DNA of 64,000 nucleotides from an uncultured Bacteroidota bacterium. Its GTDB lineage: Bacteria; Bacteroidota; Bacteroidia; Flavobacteriales_F; PHOS-HE28. Below the pieces are notes generated by a model. The model was not told the DNA's origin. It saw only the letters and a program-made list of their open reading frames with translations, and did not search any database. The position numbers and the translations under genes were made by a program. Positions 34,805-43,385 of this stretch are shown here, piece by piece; the stretch's first letter is position 1, and every line of letters starts with the position of its first letter. Where the stretch lies: positions 62,001 to 126,000 of the forward strand of contig CADEDY010000001.1 in assembly GCA_902826215.1 (NCBI GenBank). The letters are read 5' to 3'.

Positions 34805-35548
34805 CTACGATAGCACCCACACCGCGAACACCGAAGCCCCGATCAGCAGCATCAGGTAAACGACCAACAGCCCGACGAATTTCAAGGAATTCGCCAAGGG
34901 CGGTTCTTGGTAGATGGTCTTCAGCGAGCGCCACAAGTAGTACAAAGTGTAACCGCAAAGGGCGGTGATCAACCACCGGTTCACGGCCAAGGCCCCGCTT
35001 GCGCGGAAGAGAGCTGAGATCAGGCCATAGACTCCGAATGCCAAGAACACGAATGCATGGAAGTGCATGCTGGCCACGAAGGCGATGAGCAAAGGGGTCT
35101 TCGTTCGGCGGTGGAAAAGGAAGGTGAGGAGTGCCATGCACGGCATGAAGAGGAAGATCATCTTCGGCAACACGGAGCCGAAGAAGCGATCCCAGAACAC
35201 CTGCTCCTGAAGTTGATCGCTATCCGTAAGTTCATTGGAGGAGCTGGACCATCCGATCACCAAGAAGAAGAGCACCGATAGAAAGATGAACATCCGCAGA
35301 GGCGGTATGTAGCGCGCACGACGCCCTATCCGGAATTCGTTCGTGAGGAAACCGGGCTTCAGCACCACCGGCACCAAGCTTCGGATGATCTTCGAGTCGA
35401 AGGTGAAGTAGTCGCCGAGGAAGTGGGTGATGAACGAGCCGAGGCTATCCTCCCCGATCACCTGCTGCCCGCACGAAGCGCAATACACATGGTCTGCGGC
35501 CAAGGGATATTCACAATTGGGGCAACGCGTCGGGCGCATTCGATCCAT
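34805..35548 (-). CDS. DUF3667 family membrane protein with zinc ribbon
   Basis: This encodes a 247-residue protein. The N-terminal zinc ribbon is RCPNCEYPLAADHVYCASCG (two CxxC pairs), followed by FITHFLGDYFTFDSKIIRSL and the strongly conserved PGFLTNEFRIGRRARYIPPL, which defines DUF3667, and then four or five membrane segments. The family is found mainly in Bacteroidota and its role is unknown. Met4 (35539) is an alternative start. It converges with the TMEM220 gene, with 8 bp between them. Confidence 0.88.
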   Translation of the reverse strand: MDRMRPTRCPNCEYPLAADHVYCASCGQQVIGEDSLGSFITHFLGDYFTFDSKIIRSLVPVVLKPGFLTNEFRIGRRARYIPPLRMFIFLSVLFFLVIGWSSSSNELTDSDQLQEQVFWDRFFGSVLPKMIFLFMPCMALLTFLFHRRTKTPLLIAFVASMHFHAFVFLAFGVYGLISALFRASGALAVNRWLITALCGYTLYYLWRSLKTIYQEPPLANSLKFVGLLVVYLMLLIGASVFAVWVLS

Positions 35549-35676
35549 TCAATGCCAAAGAGGCTCGGGTCAATGTTAGTGATACTCACCATTATCCGGT
35601 CGGTCCATCCAACGAACCGTTGATACATTTCCGGCCTACCCGAACCGGTCACCACCTACTTTAGGCCGAGTAGAGC

Positions 35677-35961
35677 ATGTTCAAGCGGACCCTTTCAGCC
35701 GGACTAGCCTCGTTGCTCCTTGGTCTTGCTCACGGACAGACCACCGAGAAACCGGTACCTGCGAAGACCGTTGCAGCACCCGTGGAGACGGTGACCAAGG
35801 AGAACCTGGATGCGGGGGAAAGCCTGATCTTCATGGGCAAGAAGCTCTGGTTCGAAACCCGCAAACGACTCAACCTCACCACGGAAGAGGAAGTCAAGCA
35901 ACAGGTCGCCGAAGAGAAGAAAGTGAAGCTCCGCGTAGGTGGGTTCAAGATCGAGAAGTGA
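35677..35961 (+). CDS. small exported protein of unknown function
   Basis: This encodes a 94-residue protein with a signal peptide (MFKRTLSAGLASLLLGLAHG). The mature part is short, rich in Lys and Glu and probably helical (LTTEEEVKQQVAEEKKVK). I do not recognise the family. The sequence CTACTTTA lies about 16 nt before the ATG and could be a weak -7 box. Confidence 0.6.
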   Translation: MFKRTLSAGLASLLLGLAHGQTTEKPVPAKTVAAPVETVTKENLDAGESLIFMGKKLWFETRKRLNLTTEEEVKQQVAEEKKVKLRVGGFKIEK

Positions 35962-36074
35962 TCGACGGGCGGTTATGACCGCACTGCGAAGAACGGCTTG
36001 TTGATCGAAGTAGAGGCAAGCAGGCTCGTACCATTCGAGAGGCCGCTACATTGCTTCGGCAAGTTCCTGGACCC

Positions 36075-37544
36075 ATGCGCACCCACCTCCTACGACTGAG
36101 CGGCCCTGTTCTGGGCACTGCGGTGTATGTGTTGCTGTTGCACTTGGGACATGCTCCGGCTGCCATGGCCGGTATCGTCACTTGGATGGCCGTTTGGTGG
36201 ATCAGTGAGGCTGTTCCACTGGCCGTTACATCGCTTCTGCCGTTGATCCTGTTCCCCTTGCTGGGGATCGACAGTACCGCAGGCACCGCTGTCAATTATG
36301 GCAAGGAGATCATCTTCCTTTTCCTCGGCGGGTTCCTGCTCGCGTTGGCGTTGGAGCGTGCGCAGCTGCATCGGCGCATCGCCTTGCGGATCGTTGGTCG
36401 CATCGGCGGCACCGGCCCCCGGCTCATCGCAGGGATGATGGTCGCGAGCGCTCTCCTGAGCATGTGGATGAACAGCACCAGTTGTGTGCTGGTGATGCTG
36501 CCCATCGCACTAAGCCTGCTCGATGGGGACGGTGATGCCGCCTTGCGCAAGCAATTGACCGTGCCTCTCCTTCTTGCGGTGTCGTACGGGGCCACTATCG
36601 GCGGCATGTCCACACCGGTCGGAACACCTCCTAATCTGGTTTTCTTGGAGGTGTGGCGCGATCGATATCCTGATCGGCCGGCCATTGGATTCGGCCAGTG
36701 GATGTCCTTCGGTATTCCGCTGATGCTCGTGTACCTGGCCGCAGCCTGGTTCCTCATCACCAAGCTGGTCTTCAAGGTGCCGACGACCCACCTCAGCACA
36801 CCGGCCGAAGTGAAAGCCCGCTTGAAAGCACTGGGTCCTGTTTCCTACGCGGAACGGGTCGCGGCTATCGTCTTCGCCACGGTGGCCTTGCTCTGGATCA
36901 CCGGCGACGATCTGGTTTTGGGGACAGGCACTTTTCACGGTTGGCGTTGGCATACGAAGCTTACCGAGTTCTCCGATGGGGCCGTGGCCTTGTTTGGCGC
37001 GATCTCCCTTTTTCTCATTCCGATTCCGCGGCAGTTGGAAGGGGACGAGGTCGGCGGATCCGATGAAGGGAAGAGACCACCCTGTGCACTGCTCACGTGG
37101 CGATATGCGGAGAAGCATGTCCCGTGGGGCATTCTGCTCCTTTTCGGTGGTGGATTTGCCATCGCCAGCGGTATTGACAAGTCCGGCTTGGCCTTGGAAA
37201 TGTTAGCCGGTATGGAGCGGCTCAAGGGCCTGGCACCACCGGTACTGGTCGGCGCGGTCAGTGGCCTGGTTTGTCTCCTGAGTGAACTGGGCAGCAACAC
37301 CGCTACAGCCAGCCTCACCTTGCCCATTCTGGCCCAAAGCGCTGAAGCCTGGGGCCTGGATCCACAGGCCTTGCTCATTCCTGCGACCTTGGCAGCCACC
37401 CTCGGCTTCGCCCTCCCGGTGGCGTCACCCATGCAGGCCATCGTATTCGGCAGCGGCCGCATCCCCGTGCGGGAAATGGTCCGGGCGGGCATTTGGCTGG
37501 ATCTGATCGGCATACTGCTTCTCGTGCTGTTTTTCGGCTGGTAA
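36075..37544 (+). CDS. SLC13/DASS-family sodium:anion symporter
   Basis: This encodes a 489-residue inner-membrane protein with about eleven TM segments. The two helical-hairpin motifs of the divalent anion:Na+ symporters are visible: LSMWMNSTSCVLVMLPIALS with the N-S-T type SNT motif, and LVCLLSELGSNTATASLTLP with SNT. TPVGTPPNLVF and FALPVASPMQAIVFGSGRI also fit the family. It imports dicarboxylates, citrate or sulfate-like anions with Na+; the substrate cannot be told here. The ATG at 36075 gives the usual N-terminus; a TTG eight codons upstream is possible. TACATTGC, just before that TTG, is a possible -7 box. Confidence 0.88.
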   Translation: MRTHLLRLSGPVLGTAVYVLLLHLGHAPAAMAGIVTWMAVWWISEAVPLAVTSLLPLILFPLLGIDSTAGTAVNYGKEIIFLFLGGFLLALALERAQLHRRIALRIVGRIGGTGPRLIAGMMVASALLSMWMNSTSCVLVMLPIALSLLDGDGDAALRKQLTVPLLLAVSYGATIGGMSTPVGTPPNLVFLEVWRDRYPDRPAIGFGQWMSFGIPLMLVYLAAAWFLITKLVFKVPTTHLSTPAEVKARLKALGPVSYAERVAAIVFATVALLWITGDDLVLGTGTFHGWRWHTKLTEFSDGAVALFGAISLFLIPIPRQLEGDEVGGSDEGKRPPCALLTWRYAEKHVPWGILLLFGGGFAIASGIDKSGLALEMLAGMERLKGLAPPVLVGAVSGLVCLLSELGSNTATASLTLPILAQSAEAWGLDPQALLIPATLAATLGFALPVASPMQAIVFGSGRIPVREMVRAGIWLDLIGILLLVLFFGW

Positions 37545-37671
37545 TGAGCGATTTGTGACAATTAGGTCTGGGCTTCGGCTGCTGTAGAAGTATGGTATTC
37601 GTCCGAAGGTTCTCAGCCAAGGCTTGTTCGGAGAATTTGACCGGTCATGGCGGAAATGCGCCACCTTTTCA

Positions 37672-37679
37672 CAACTTTG
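37672..37679 (+). promoter_or_regulatory. -7 promoter box CAACTTTG of the AIPR gene
   Basis: CAACTTTG keeps the A and TTTG of TAnnTTTG and ends 6 nt before the ATG at 37686, the same geometry as for rpoN, the HAD gene and the S9 peptidase gene. Confidence 0.4.
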
Positions 37680-37685
37680 GATACC

Positions 37686-39458
37686 ATGCGCATCACAGAA
37701 GAACAGATCAAAGCCGCCCATAAGGCGCTCAAGAACGAGAACGGTGGAGCCTGGCAGGACTATTTCGGCCTGCTTTTTCTGGAAGAGTTCCACAAGGTCC
37801 CTCGCGAACAAGCGGTGCATCAGGTAGCCTTCGGCGGCGAGGACTATGGCATCGATGGCTATCACTTCGATAAGGCCAAGCGCAACCTCTATCTGTTCCA
37901 GTTCAAGTGGAGCAACGATCACGAGCACTTCAAGCCCGGCTTCCGAACGTTGTTGGAACATGGCATGAGCGAAGTGTTCGGTGCCGGTGCCGACAGCAAG
38001 AGCCGCAACGCTGTCGTGAACGGGTTGAAGCAAGTGCTGCGTGAGAACCACAACAAGATCGATCAGGTCAACTTCCATTTCGTCTTCACCGGTGAGCCGG
38101 ACAAGGCCGAGAACAGCAGCGTCTTGGCAGCCATGCGCGAAGACCTCGAGAACAAGAAGCACCTCTTGGATACCTGGTGGGGCCGCGACATGAGCATGGT
38201 GATCGAGTACCGATCACTATCGGGCAAGCGCGCGCATGTTGTGGTGAACAAGACGCATGAGTATCCACTGAAACTCTCGGATTCCTTGGAGAAGAACGGT
38301 CCCGATGGACAACAGATGCACATCGGCATGGGCCGGTTGTACGATCTGTACAGCATGTTCCGCCACATGGGATCGCGGTTCTTCGAGCGCAACATCCGCC
38401 ACAGTTTGCCAGAGGATGGATCGGTGAACCGGGTGTTGGAGCGTGCGTTCCGGGACATCGGCATCGACAAGAAATTGGAACCTGCGATGTTCGCCTTCAA
38501 CCACAACGGCGTCACCTTCAGCGCCCAGCGGATCGAGCAGGACGGAAGCGGCTATCGCATCACGGAGCCACGCTTGTTGAACGGAGCGCAAACGATCACT
38601 ACGTTGGCGCGGTTCATCGAAAAGAACAAGCACCGAGACGACATTGAGACGATCAAGGATCGGTTGAAACGGATCGAAGTGATCTGCAAAGTGATCACCG
38701 ATGCGGAAGATGGTTTCATCACCACGGTCACCATCAACAACAACCGCCAGAACCCGGTTGATTCGTGGAACCTGCGAGCGAACGATCAGATCCAGTTGGA
38801 ACTGAGCGATCACTTCCGCGGCAAGCTCGGCATCTACTATGAGCGCCAACAGAAAGCTTTCGAGGGGCTGACGGAAGAAGAGCGCGAAGAGCAGGGCATC
38901 ACCGACGACAAGGCGATCCAAATGCTCAAATTGGCTCAGACCTTCTTGGCCTCTGAGGGCGAACTGGTGGTCATGCGTTCCATGCGCAAGGCATTCGAAG
39001 AGGACAAGCAATACGAGCACATCTTCAACATGCGCCGCTTGGATGTGGATCCACGGTACGTTGTGCTGTGCTACAAAGTGCAGTTCCGTTTGCCTTTGCT
39101 TACCCGGTCGATCTTGGAGCGTGGGGAGAACAAGTACAGTTTCGTTGGTCGAGGTCGCCATTTGCTGTGGGCGCTCATGTGCCAAGCCATCCTGAACGAC
39201 AAGGACCTGCAGAAAATGTCGGAACGCTACGGTCAGGACCTTTCGATCAGCGCCAACTACATGCAGTATATCAGCAGTTTGGCCACCGGACCGTGCCGCA
39301 CCTTGCTTTCGGAGTTGGTCGAATTGGCCGTCAATGCCGAAGCGGTGAAGAACGGCGAGTTCAACTTCCTGCGCAGCAAGCAGTCGTTCGATTATTGCAT
39401 GGAAGTGGCCAAGCAACGATTCGGTTGGGAGAAGCGCAAGCTTTCCGGTTCGTGGTAG
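37686..39458 (+). CDS. AIPR-family protein with nuclease-like N-terminus (possible phage defence)
   Basis: This encodes a 590-residue cytoplasmic protein. The region from about residue 220 carries the AIPR (abortive infection phage resistance) family motifs in order: FFERNIRHSL with RNIR at 235-238, FAFNHNGVTF near 271-277, LLNGAQTI at 299-304 and INNNRQNPVDSW at 350-360. The first 80 residues have GGEDYGIDGYHFD, with Asp57, and LYLFQFKWS, with Gln72-x-Lys74, a D...QxK pattern of PD-(D/E)XK nuclease folds as in Mrr-like enzymes. A nuclease role is inferred. AIPR proteins are linked to phage resistance, but the exact mechanism here is unknown. The gene is alone between a symporter and an MscS gene, with no methylase or other defence gene. 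ATG 37686 was chosen for the promoter box just upstream; 37647 is an alternative. Confidence 0.8.
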   Translation: MRITEEQIKAAHKALKNENGGAWQDYFGLLFLEEFHKVPREQAVHQVAFGGEDYGIDGYHFDKAKRNLYLFQFKWSNDHEHFKPGFRTLLEHGMSEVFGAGADSKSRNAVVNGLKQVLRENHNKIDQVNFHFVFTGEPDKAENSSVLAAMREDLENKKHLLDTWWGRDMSMVIEYRSLSGKRAHVVVNKTHEYPLKLSDSLEKNGPDGQQMHIGMGRLYDLYSMFRHMGSRFFERNIRHSLPEDGSVNRVLERAFRDIGIDKKLEPAMFAFNHNGVTFSAQRIEQDGSGYRITEPRLLNGAQTITTLARFIEKNKHRDDIETIKDRLKRIEVICKVITDAEDGFITTVTINNNRQNPVDSWNLRANDQIQLELSDHFRGKLGIYYERQQKAFEGLTEEEREEQGITDDKAIQMLKLAQTFLASEGELVVMRSMRKAFEEDKQYEHIFNMRRLDVDPRYVVLCYKVQFRLPLLTRSILERGENKYSFVGRGRHLLWALMCQAILNDKDLQKMSERYGQDLSISANYMQYISSLATGPCRTLLSELVELAVNAEAVKNGEFNFLRSKQSFDYCMEVAKQRFGWEKRKLSGSW

Positions 39459-39601
39459 AGCACATCGGTTGAGGTGATCGCGTCTTCATTTCGGTCACCA
39501 GCGAAAGTTGGTTCAACCCACTTTCAATGTGAACGCCGAAGTACAGCGCCCTGTTCGATACGATCTCCTACGATCCGGGATCACCAAGGAGCAAGCATTA
39601 G

Positions 39602-39609
39602 TACCTTGA
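39602..39609 (+). promoter_or_regulatory. possible -7 box TACCTTGA of the MscS gene
   Basis: TACCTTGA matches the first six positions of TAnnTTTG and lies 7 nt before the ATG at 39617. Confidence 0.3.
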
Positions 39610-39616
39610 GCGCGAC

Positions 39617-40510
39617 ATGAAGTTGAGCGAGAGCATTCATCTGATCGAGGCGAAACTCCTGCATTGGCTCAAGGCGCTGGTGCAGATGCTGCCCAACTTG
39701 ATGTTAGCTGCATTGATCGTCGTCGCTGCATGGTTGGCCGCACGAATTGCGCGCTACTGGACGAAACGTCTAGTTGAAAAGGTCACGGATAGCCAAACGC
39801 TTCGGAGACTTATCGGTAACACCACCTATCTCTTCGTGCTCCTTGTTGGCCTCTTCGGCGCCCTCAGTGTTCTGCATCTCGATAAGACCGTCACATCGAT
39901 CCTGGCCGGTGCCGGTATCATCGGCCTAGCGCTCGGCTTCGCTTTCCAGGATATCGCAGCCAATTTCATCAGCGGCGTCATCATGGCGACCCAACGGCCC
40001 ATCCGGGTTGGCGAATTGATCGCTACCGGAGATCAGGTCGGCGTGGTCGAGCGTATCGATCTTCGCACCACGGAACTGATGGATCTGCAAGGCATCCAGG
40101 TCATCATACCCAACAAGGACATCTTCCAATCGGTGTTGAAGAACTACACACGGCATGGAATACGTCGTGTGGATGTCGGTGTGGGGGTGAGCTACGGCGA
40201 TGACCTGGAAAAGGCGGAACGGGTCACACTGGATGCGGTTCGTGGCCTTTCCGACCTGGTTCCTGGCCACGAGGTCGAACTGTACTATCAAGGCTTTGGC
40301 GACAGTAGCATCGACCTGGAAGTGCGTTTCTGGATCGTCGCATCGACCAATGCGCATTACAACGACATGCGGAGTCGAGCGGTCAAAGCCATCAAAGCGG
40401 CGTACGATCGTGAAGGCATCACCATCCCATTCCCGATCCGCACATTGGACTTCGGGATCAAGGGCGGGGAGAAGTTGAACGCTATGTTGAGCGAGCGGCC
40501 AACGAACTGA
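39617..40510 (+). CDS. MscS-family small-conductance mechanosensitive channel
   Basis: This encodes a 297-residue protein with three TM segments. The pore helix is SILAGAGIIGLALGFAFQDI followed by AANFISGVIMATQRPIRVGE, the usual MscS TM3 and beta-domain start. The C-terminal alpha/beta part ends in IPFPIRTLDF, a family hallmark. It opens on membrane tension to release solutes during osmotic downshift. Length and order match E. coli MscS (286 aa). Confidence 0.95.
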   Translation: MKLSESIHLIEAKLLHWLKALVQMLPNLMLAALIVVAAWLAARIARYWTKRLVEKVTDSQTLRRLIGNTTYLFVLLVGLFGALSVLHLDKTVTSILAGAGIIGLALGFAFQDIAANFISGVIMATQRPIRVGELIATGDQVGVVERIDLRTTELMDLQGIQVIIPNKDIFQSVLKNYTRHGIRRVDVGVGVSYGDDLEKAERVTLDAVRGLSDLVPGHEVELYYQGFGDSSIDLEVRFWIVASTNAHYNDMRSRAVKAIKAAYDREGITIPFPIRTLDFGIKGGEKLNAMLSERPTN

Positions 40511-40525
40511 CGCACCTTCCAACTC

Positions 40526-42531
40526 ATGTCGTGTTCCATAGGTCGTATTGATAAGGCTCTTTGGATGACCGTGTTGCCATCCATTCGCAATGTCCTCAGG
40601 ACGGTCGCTGCATTCGGCGCCTTTGCCATTCTGGCCCTGTGCCAAGCTCAGGACGTCAGCTTGGTGCCTGATCTTCGCGCGGGAGCTGAGCGCGGCGACC
40701 GACGACACTGCTCGCTCCGAAGTCCTTTCGCGGATCTGTTTCAACTTCATCCATAGCGATCCGGACAGTGCGCGCCGGTATGGAACCCGAGCACTTGCTT
40801 TGGTACATCGCATCGGCCACCCAAAGGCACTCGGCGACGCGCACAAAACTTGGGCTGGCTCGATGCGCAGTACGGAAGATCCGACAGCGCCGAAGCACAA
40901 CTGAACAAGGCACTGGCTCAATTCCAACGCATCGGAAACCCGGCCTAGATCGCTGTAACGCTCTCCAATCTCGGTTTGCTGGCCAACAAACGCGGCGACC
41001 AAGTGGGCGCGGTGAAGAACTTCCAAGCCTCCCTCACGCAGAGCGAATTGGTGAATGACACGGCGGGTATGGCCGTGGCCTTCTATTCCATCGGCAGCAC
41101 GTACCGGAAGATGAAGGAGTTCGATCGCGGTATGGAGTATTTGCATCGCTCCCTTGCGATGGAGCGCGCGCTCGGTCGCACGACCAAAGAGGCGAACTGC
41201 CCGCGATCGATCGCCAATGTGTATGCTGAACTGGGAGATAGGCTACGTGCGATGAAGGGTTACGAAGAAGCCTACGGGATCTTCGTGGAACACCATGATG
41301 ACATCGGTGCGGGCATCGTGCAAGAGAACATCGGCGACCTCCTCAGCGATACATCTCCCAAGGAGGCCTTGATCCATTATCAACTCGCGTTCGCCCTGTA
41401 CGATTCCGCAAGAAGCGATCTGGACAAGGCCTATGTGCTCCGACGCTTGGGCCGCGCGCACATCACGCTTGGTGACCTGAAGGAAGCCAAGGCCGATGTG
41501 GAGAGCGACCGGGTGTTGGCCGTCCCCAGTAGGGCTCAGGAGCTAGTGATGGATTATGAACTCGCCTTGGCCGAATTGGCCCGTGCTGAGGGGGACGGCA
41601 AAGTCACGTTCGCTCATTACGAGCGCTATGTCGTGATGAAGGACAGCCATCAAGGTGCGGAAACACAAACCGAGCTTGATCGCTTGCGTACGGAGTTCGA
41701 GACTGAGCGGAAAGAAAGGACAATGCGTTGTTGCGCGCCGAGAATGACGAAAGGCGCATGAACGAAGAGCGCCTCCGGAACCGATGGGTCGCTGCTGCTG
41801 CCCTGGTGGTGCTGTTGGGGCTGCTCTACCGCAACTTCCGGTTGCGCGGTCAACATGCGCGTGACATGGGTAGTATCAATGCCGAATTGGAATGCCAGCG
41901 CGATCGCGTACAACGGATGAATGACCTGTTGGAATTGAAGGTGCTGCGCGCGCAGCTCAACCCGCACTTCATTCACAACTGCCAGAACAGCGCCATCGCC
42001 TTGGTGAAGGAGGGACGTGATCAGGAGACGCTTGCCTTTCTACAATGCGTCTCCGAGCTGATGCGGTCGGTGTTGGAGCATTCCGTTAAGGACCGCATCA
42101 CACTGGAAACGGAGATCGATTTCCTTCGCCAATACCTCGCCTTGGAAGCGTTGCGGCTGAAGGATCTGCACTTCACTGTGGAAGCTGATGAGGAGTTGTA
42201 GAACGATGAAGTGCTTCTCCCTGCCTTGCTTGTGAAGCCTTTCGTAGAGAACGCCATCTGGCATGGCCTGGCCGCCAAGGAAGGCGACCGCATCGTCGAT
42301 GTGCGGTTCCGATCCACCGAAAGCGGCCTGCGTTGCACGGTGACCGATAATGGCATTGGGCGACAGGGTGCCACGAGCAGAGCGAACGGCGAACATTCCT
42401 ACGCCACGGAACTCACACAGGAGCGGTTGCTTTTGCTTACACCTCGCATGCAGCAGAAGGGCATCATCGTTGATCGGTATGAACGTGGTGCACCGAGCGG
42501 AACGGAGGTGGTGATCGAACTGGCGATCTGA
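40526..42531 (+). pseudogene. TPR sensor histidine kinase (LytS/YpdA type), decayed
   Basis: The pieces add up to one sensor: a signal peptide (ATG 40565, frame 2), TPR repeats (LSAATDDTARSEVLSRICFN in frame 0 from about 40690; LGWLDAQYGRSDSAEAQLNK then IAVTLSNLGLLANKRGDQVG in frame 2), a TM segment (WVAAAALVVLLGLLYRNF, frame 1), the His_kinase domain (LRAQLNPHFIHNCQNSAIAL) and a HATPase (LLVKPFVENAIWHGL). At least three frameshifts (near 40680, 40848 and 41715) and two in-frame TAG codons (40946-40948; 42199-42201) break it. In intact relatives the phospho-acceptor motif reads NPHFLFN; here it is NPHFIHN. The next gene is a LytTR regulator that has also lost its key Asp. Sequencing error could explain single events but hardly five. 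Confidence 0.82.
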
Positions 42532-42553
42532 TCACGTTCTCGAACTTGCGCAC

Positions 42554-43291
42554 ATGATGCGCACCCTGTTGGTGGACGATGACGATGCCACACGGCGTTA
42601 CCTGCGCGTGTTACTGAAAGAAGCCCGCGCTGACATAGAAGTGGTTGGCGAAGCGGCGAACATAAGAGAAGCGGAACGGGCGATCATGACCCACAAGCCG
42701 GACCTCGTGTTCCTGGGTGTGGAGATGCCCGGTGGAACAGGCTTCGATCTCCTGCGCAACTTGAAGCGATGGGATTTCGCAGTGATCTTCACCACTGGTC
42801 ACCAGCATTACGCCACACAGGCCATCCGGTTCAGTGCGCTGGACTTTGTGCCCAAACCCGTGCTGCCGGAAGAGCTCGCATCGGCCATGGAGCGGTTGCA
42901 CGAACAGCGGCCAACACCACCGGCGGCACAGGTGCAAGAGCAGTTCATCGCCAACATCACACAACCCGACGGCAGCAGGTTCAAGCTCACCATTCCGCAC
43001 GGTGAGCGCACCTTCTTCGTAGCACCCGCGGAGGTCGTTCGCTGCGAAGCGGAACGCAACTACACATGGGTGCATCTTGGCGAGGACAGGCGCTACCTGT
43101 TGTCGCGCACACTGAAGGAATTCGAGGAATTGCTGGAGCCCTTCGGCTTCGTGCGCCTCAACCGTGGCGATCTGGTACGCAAGCAGGAGATTGCGCACAT
43201 GGAAGGCGGCAACGCGGTATTGCGCACTGGTCACCGCATCGAAGTGAGTAGTCGCCGACTAGCCGAGCTGAAGCAGTTATTGGCTTCCTGA
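42554..43291 (+). CDS. LytTR-type response regulator lacking the phospho-acceptor Asp
   Basis: This encodes a 245-residue protein with an N-terminal receiver (MRTLLVDDDDATRRYLRVLL) and a C-terminal LytTR DNA-binding domain (FFVAPAEVVRCEAERNYTWV ... YLLSRTLKEFEELLEPFGFV). In the receiver the acidic triad and the Thr/Lys positions (FTTG; VPKP) are kept, but the phospho-acceptor site reads LVFLGVEMPGG: residue 55 is Gly (GGT at 42716-42718) where the family has Asp (GAT or GAC). One base change would explain this. It cannot be phosphorylated in the usual way and may be constitutive or inactive. It follows the decayed kinase by 22 bp and was presumably its partner. Confidence 0.85.
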   Translation: MMRTLLVDDDDATRRYLRVLLKEARADIEVVGEAANIREAERAIMTHKPDLVFLGVEMPGGTGFDLLRNLKRWDFAVIFTTGHQHYATQAIRFSALDFVPKPVLPEELASAMERLHEQRPTPPAAQVQEQFIANITQPDGSRFKLTIPHGERTFFVAPAEVVRCEAERNYTWVHLGEDRRYLLSRTLKEFEELLEPFGFVRLNRGDLVRKQEIAHMEGGNAVLRTGHRIEVSSRRLAELKQLLAS

Positions 43292-43385
43292 GCGCCACTC
43301 GGTAGGTCCTTCGACCGCTGGATAGGAACACCTTTACAGGGGTCCGCAAGGGGCGCACTTTCGCTGCATCGATACACCGTACATC

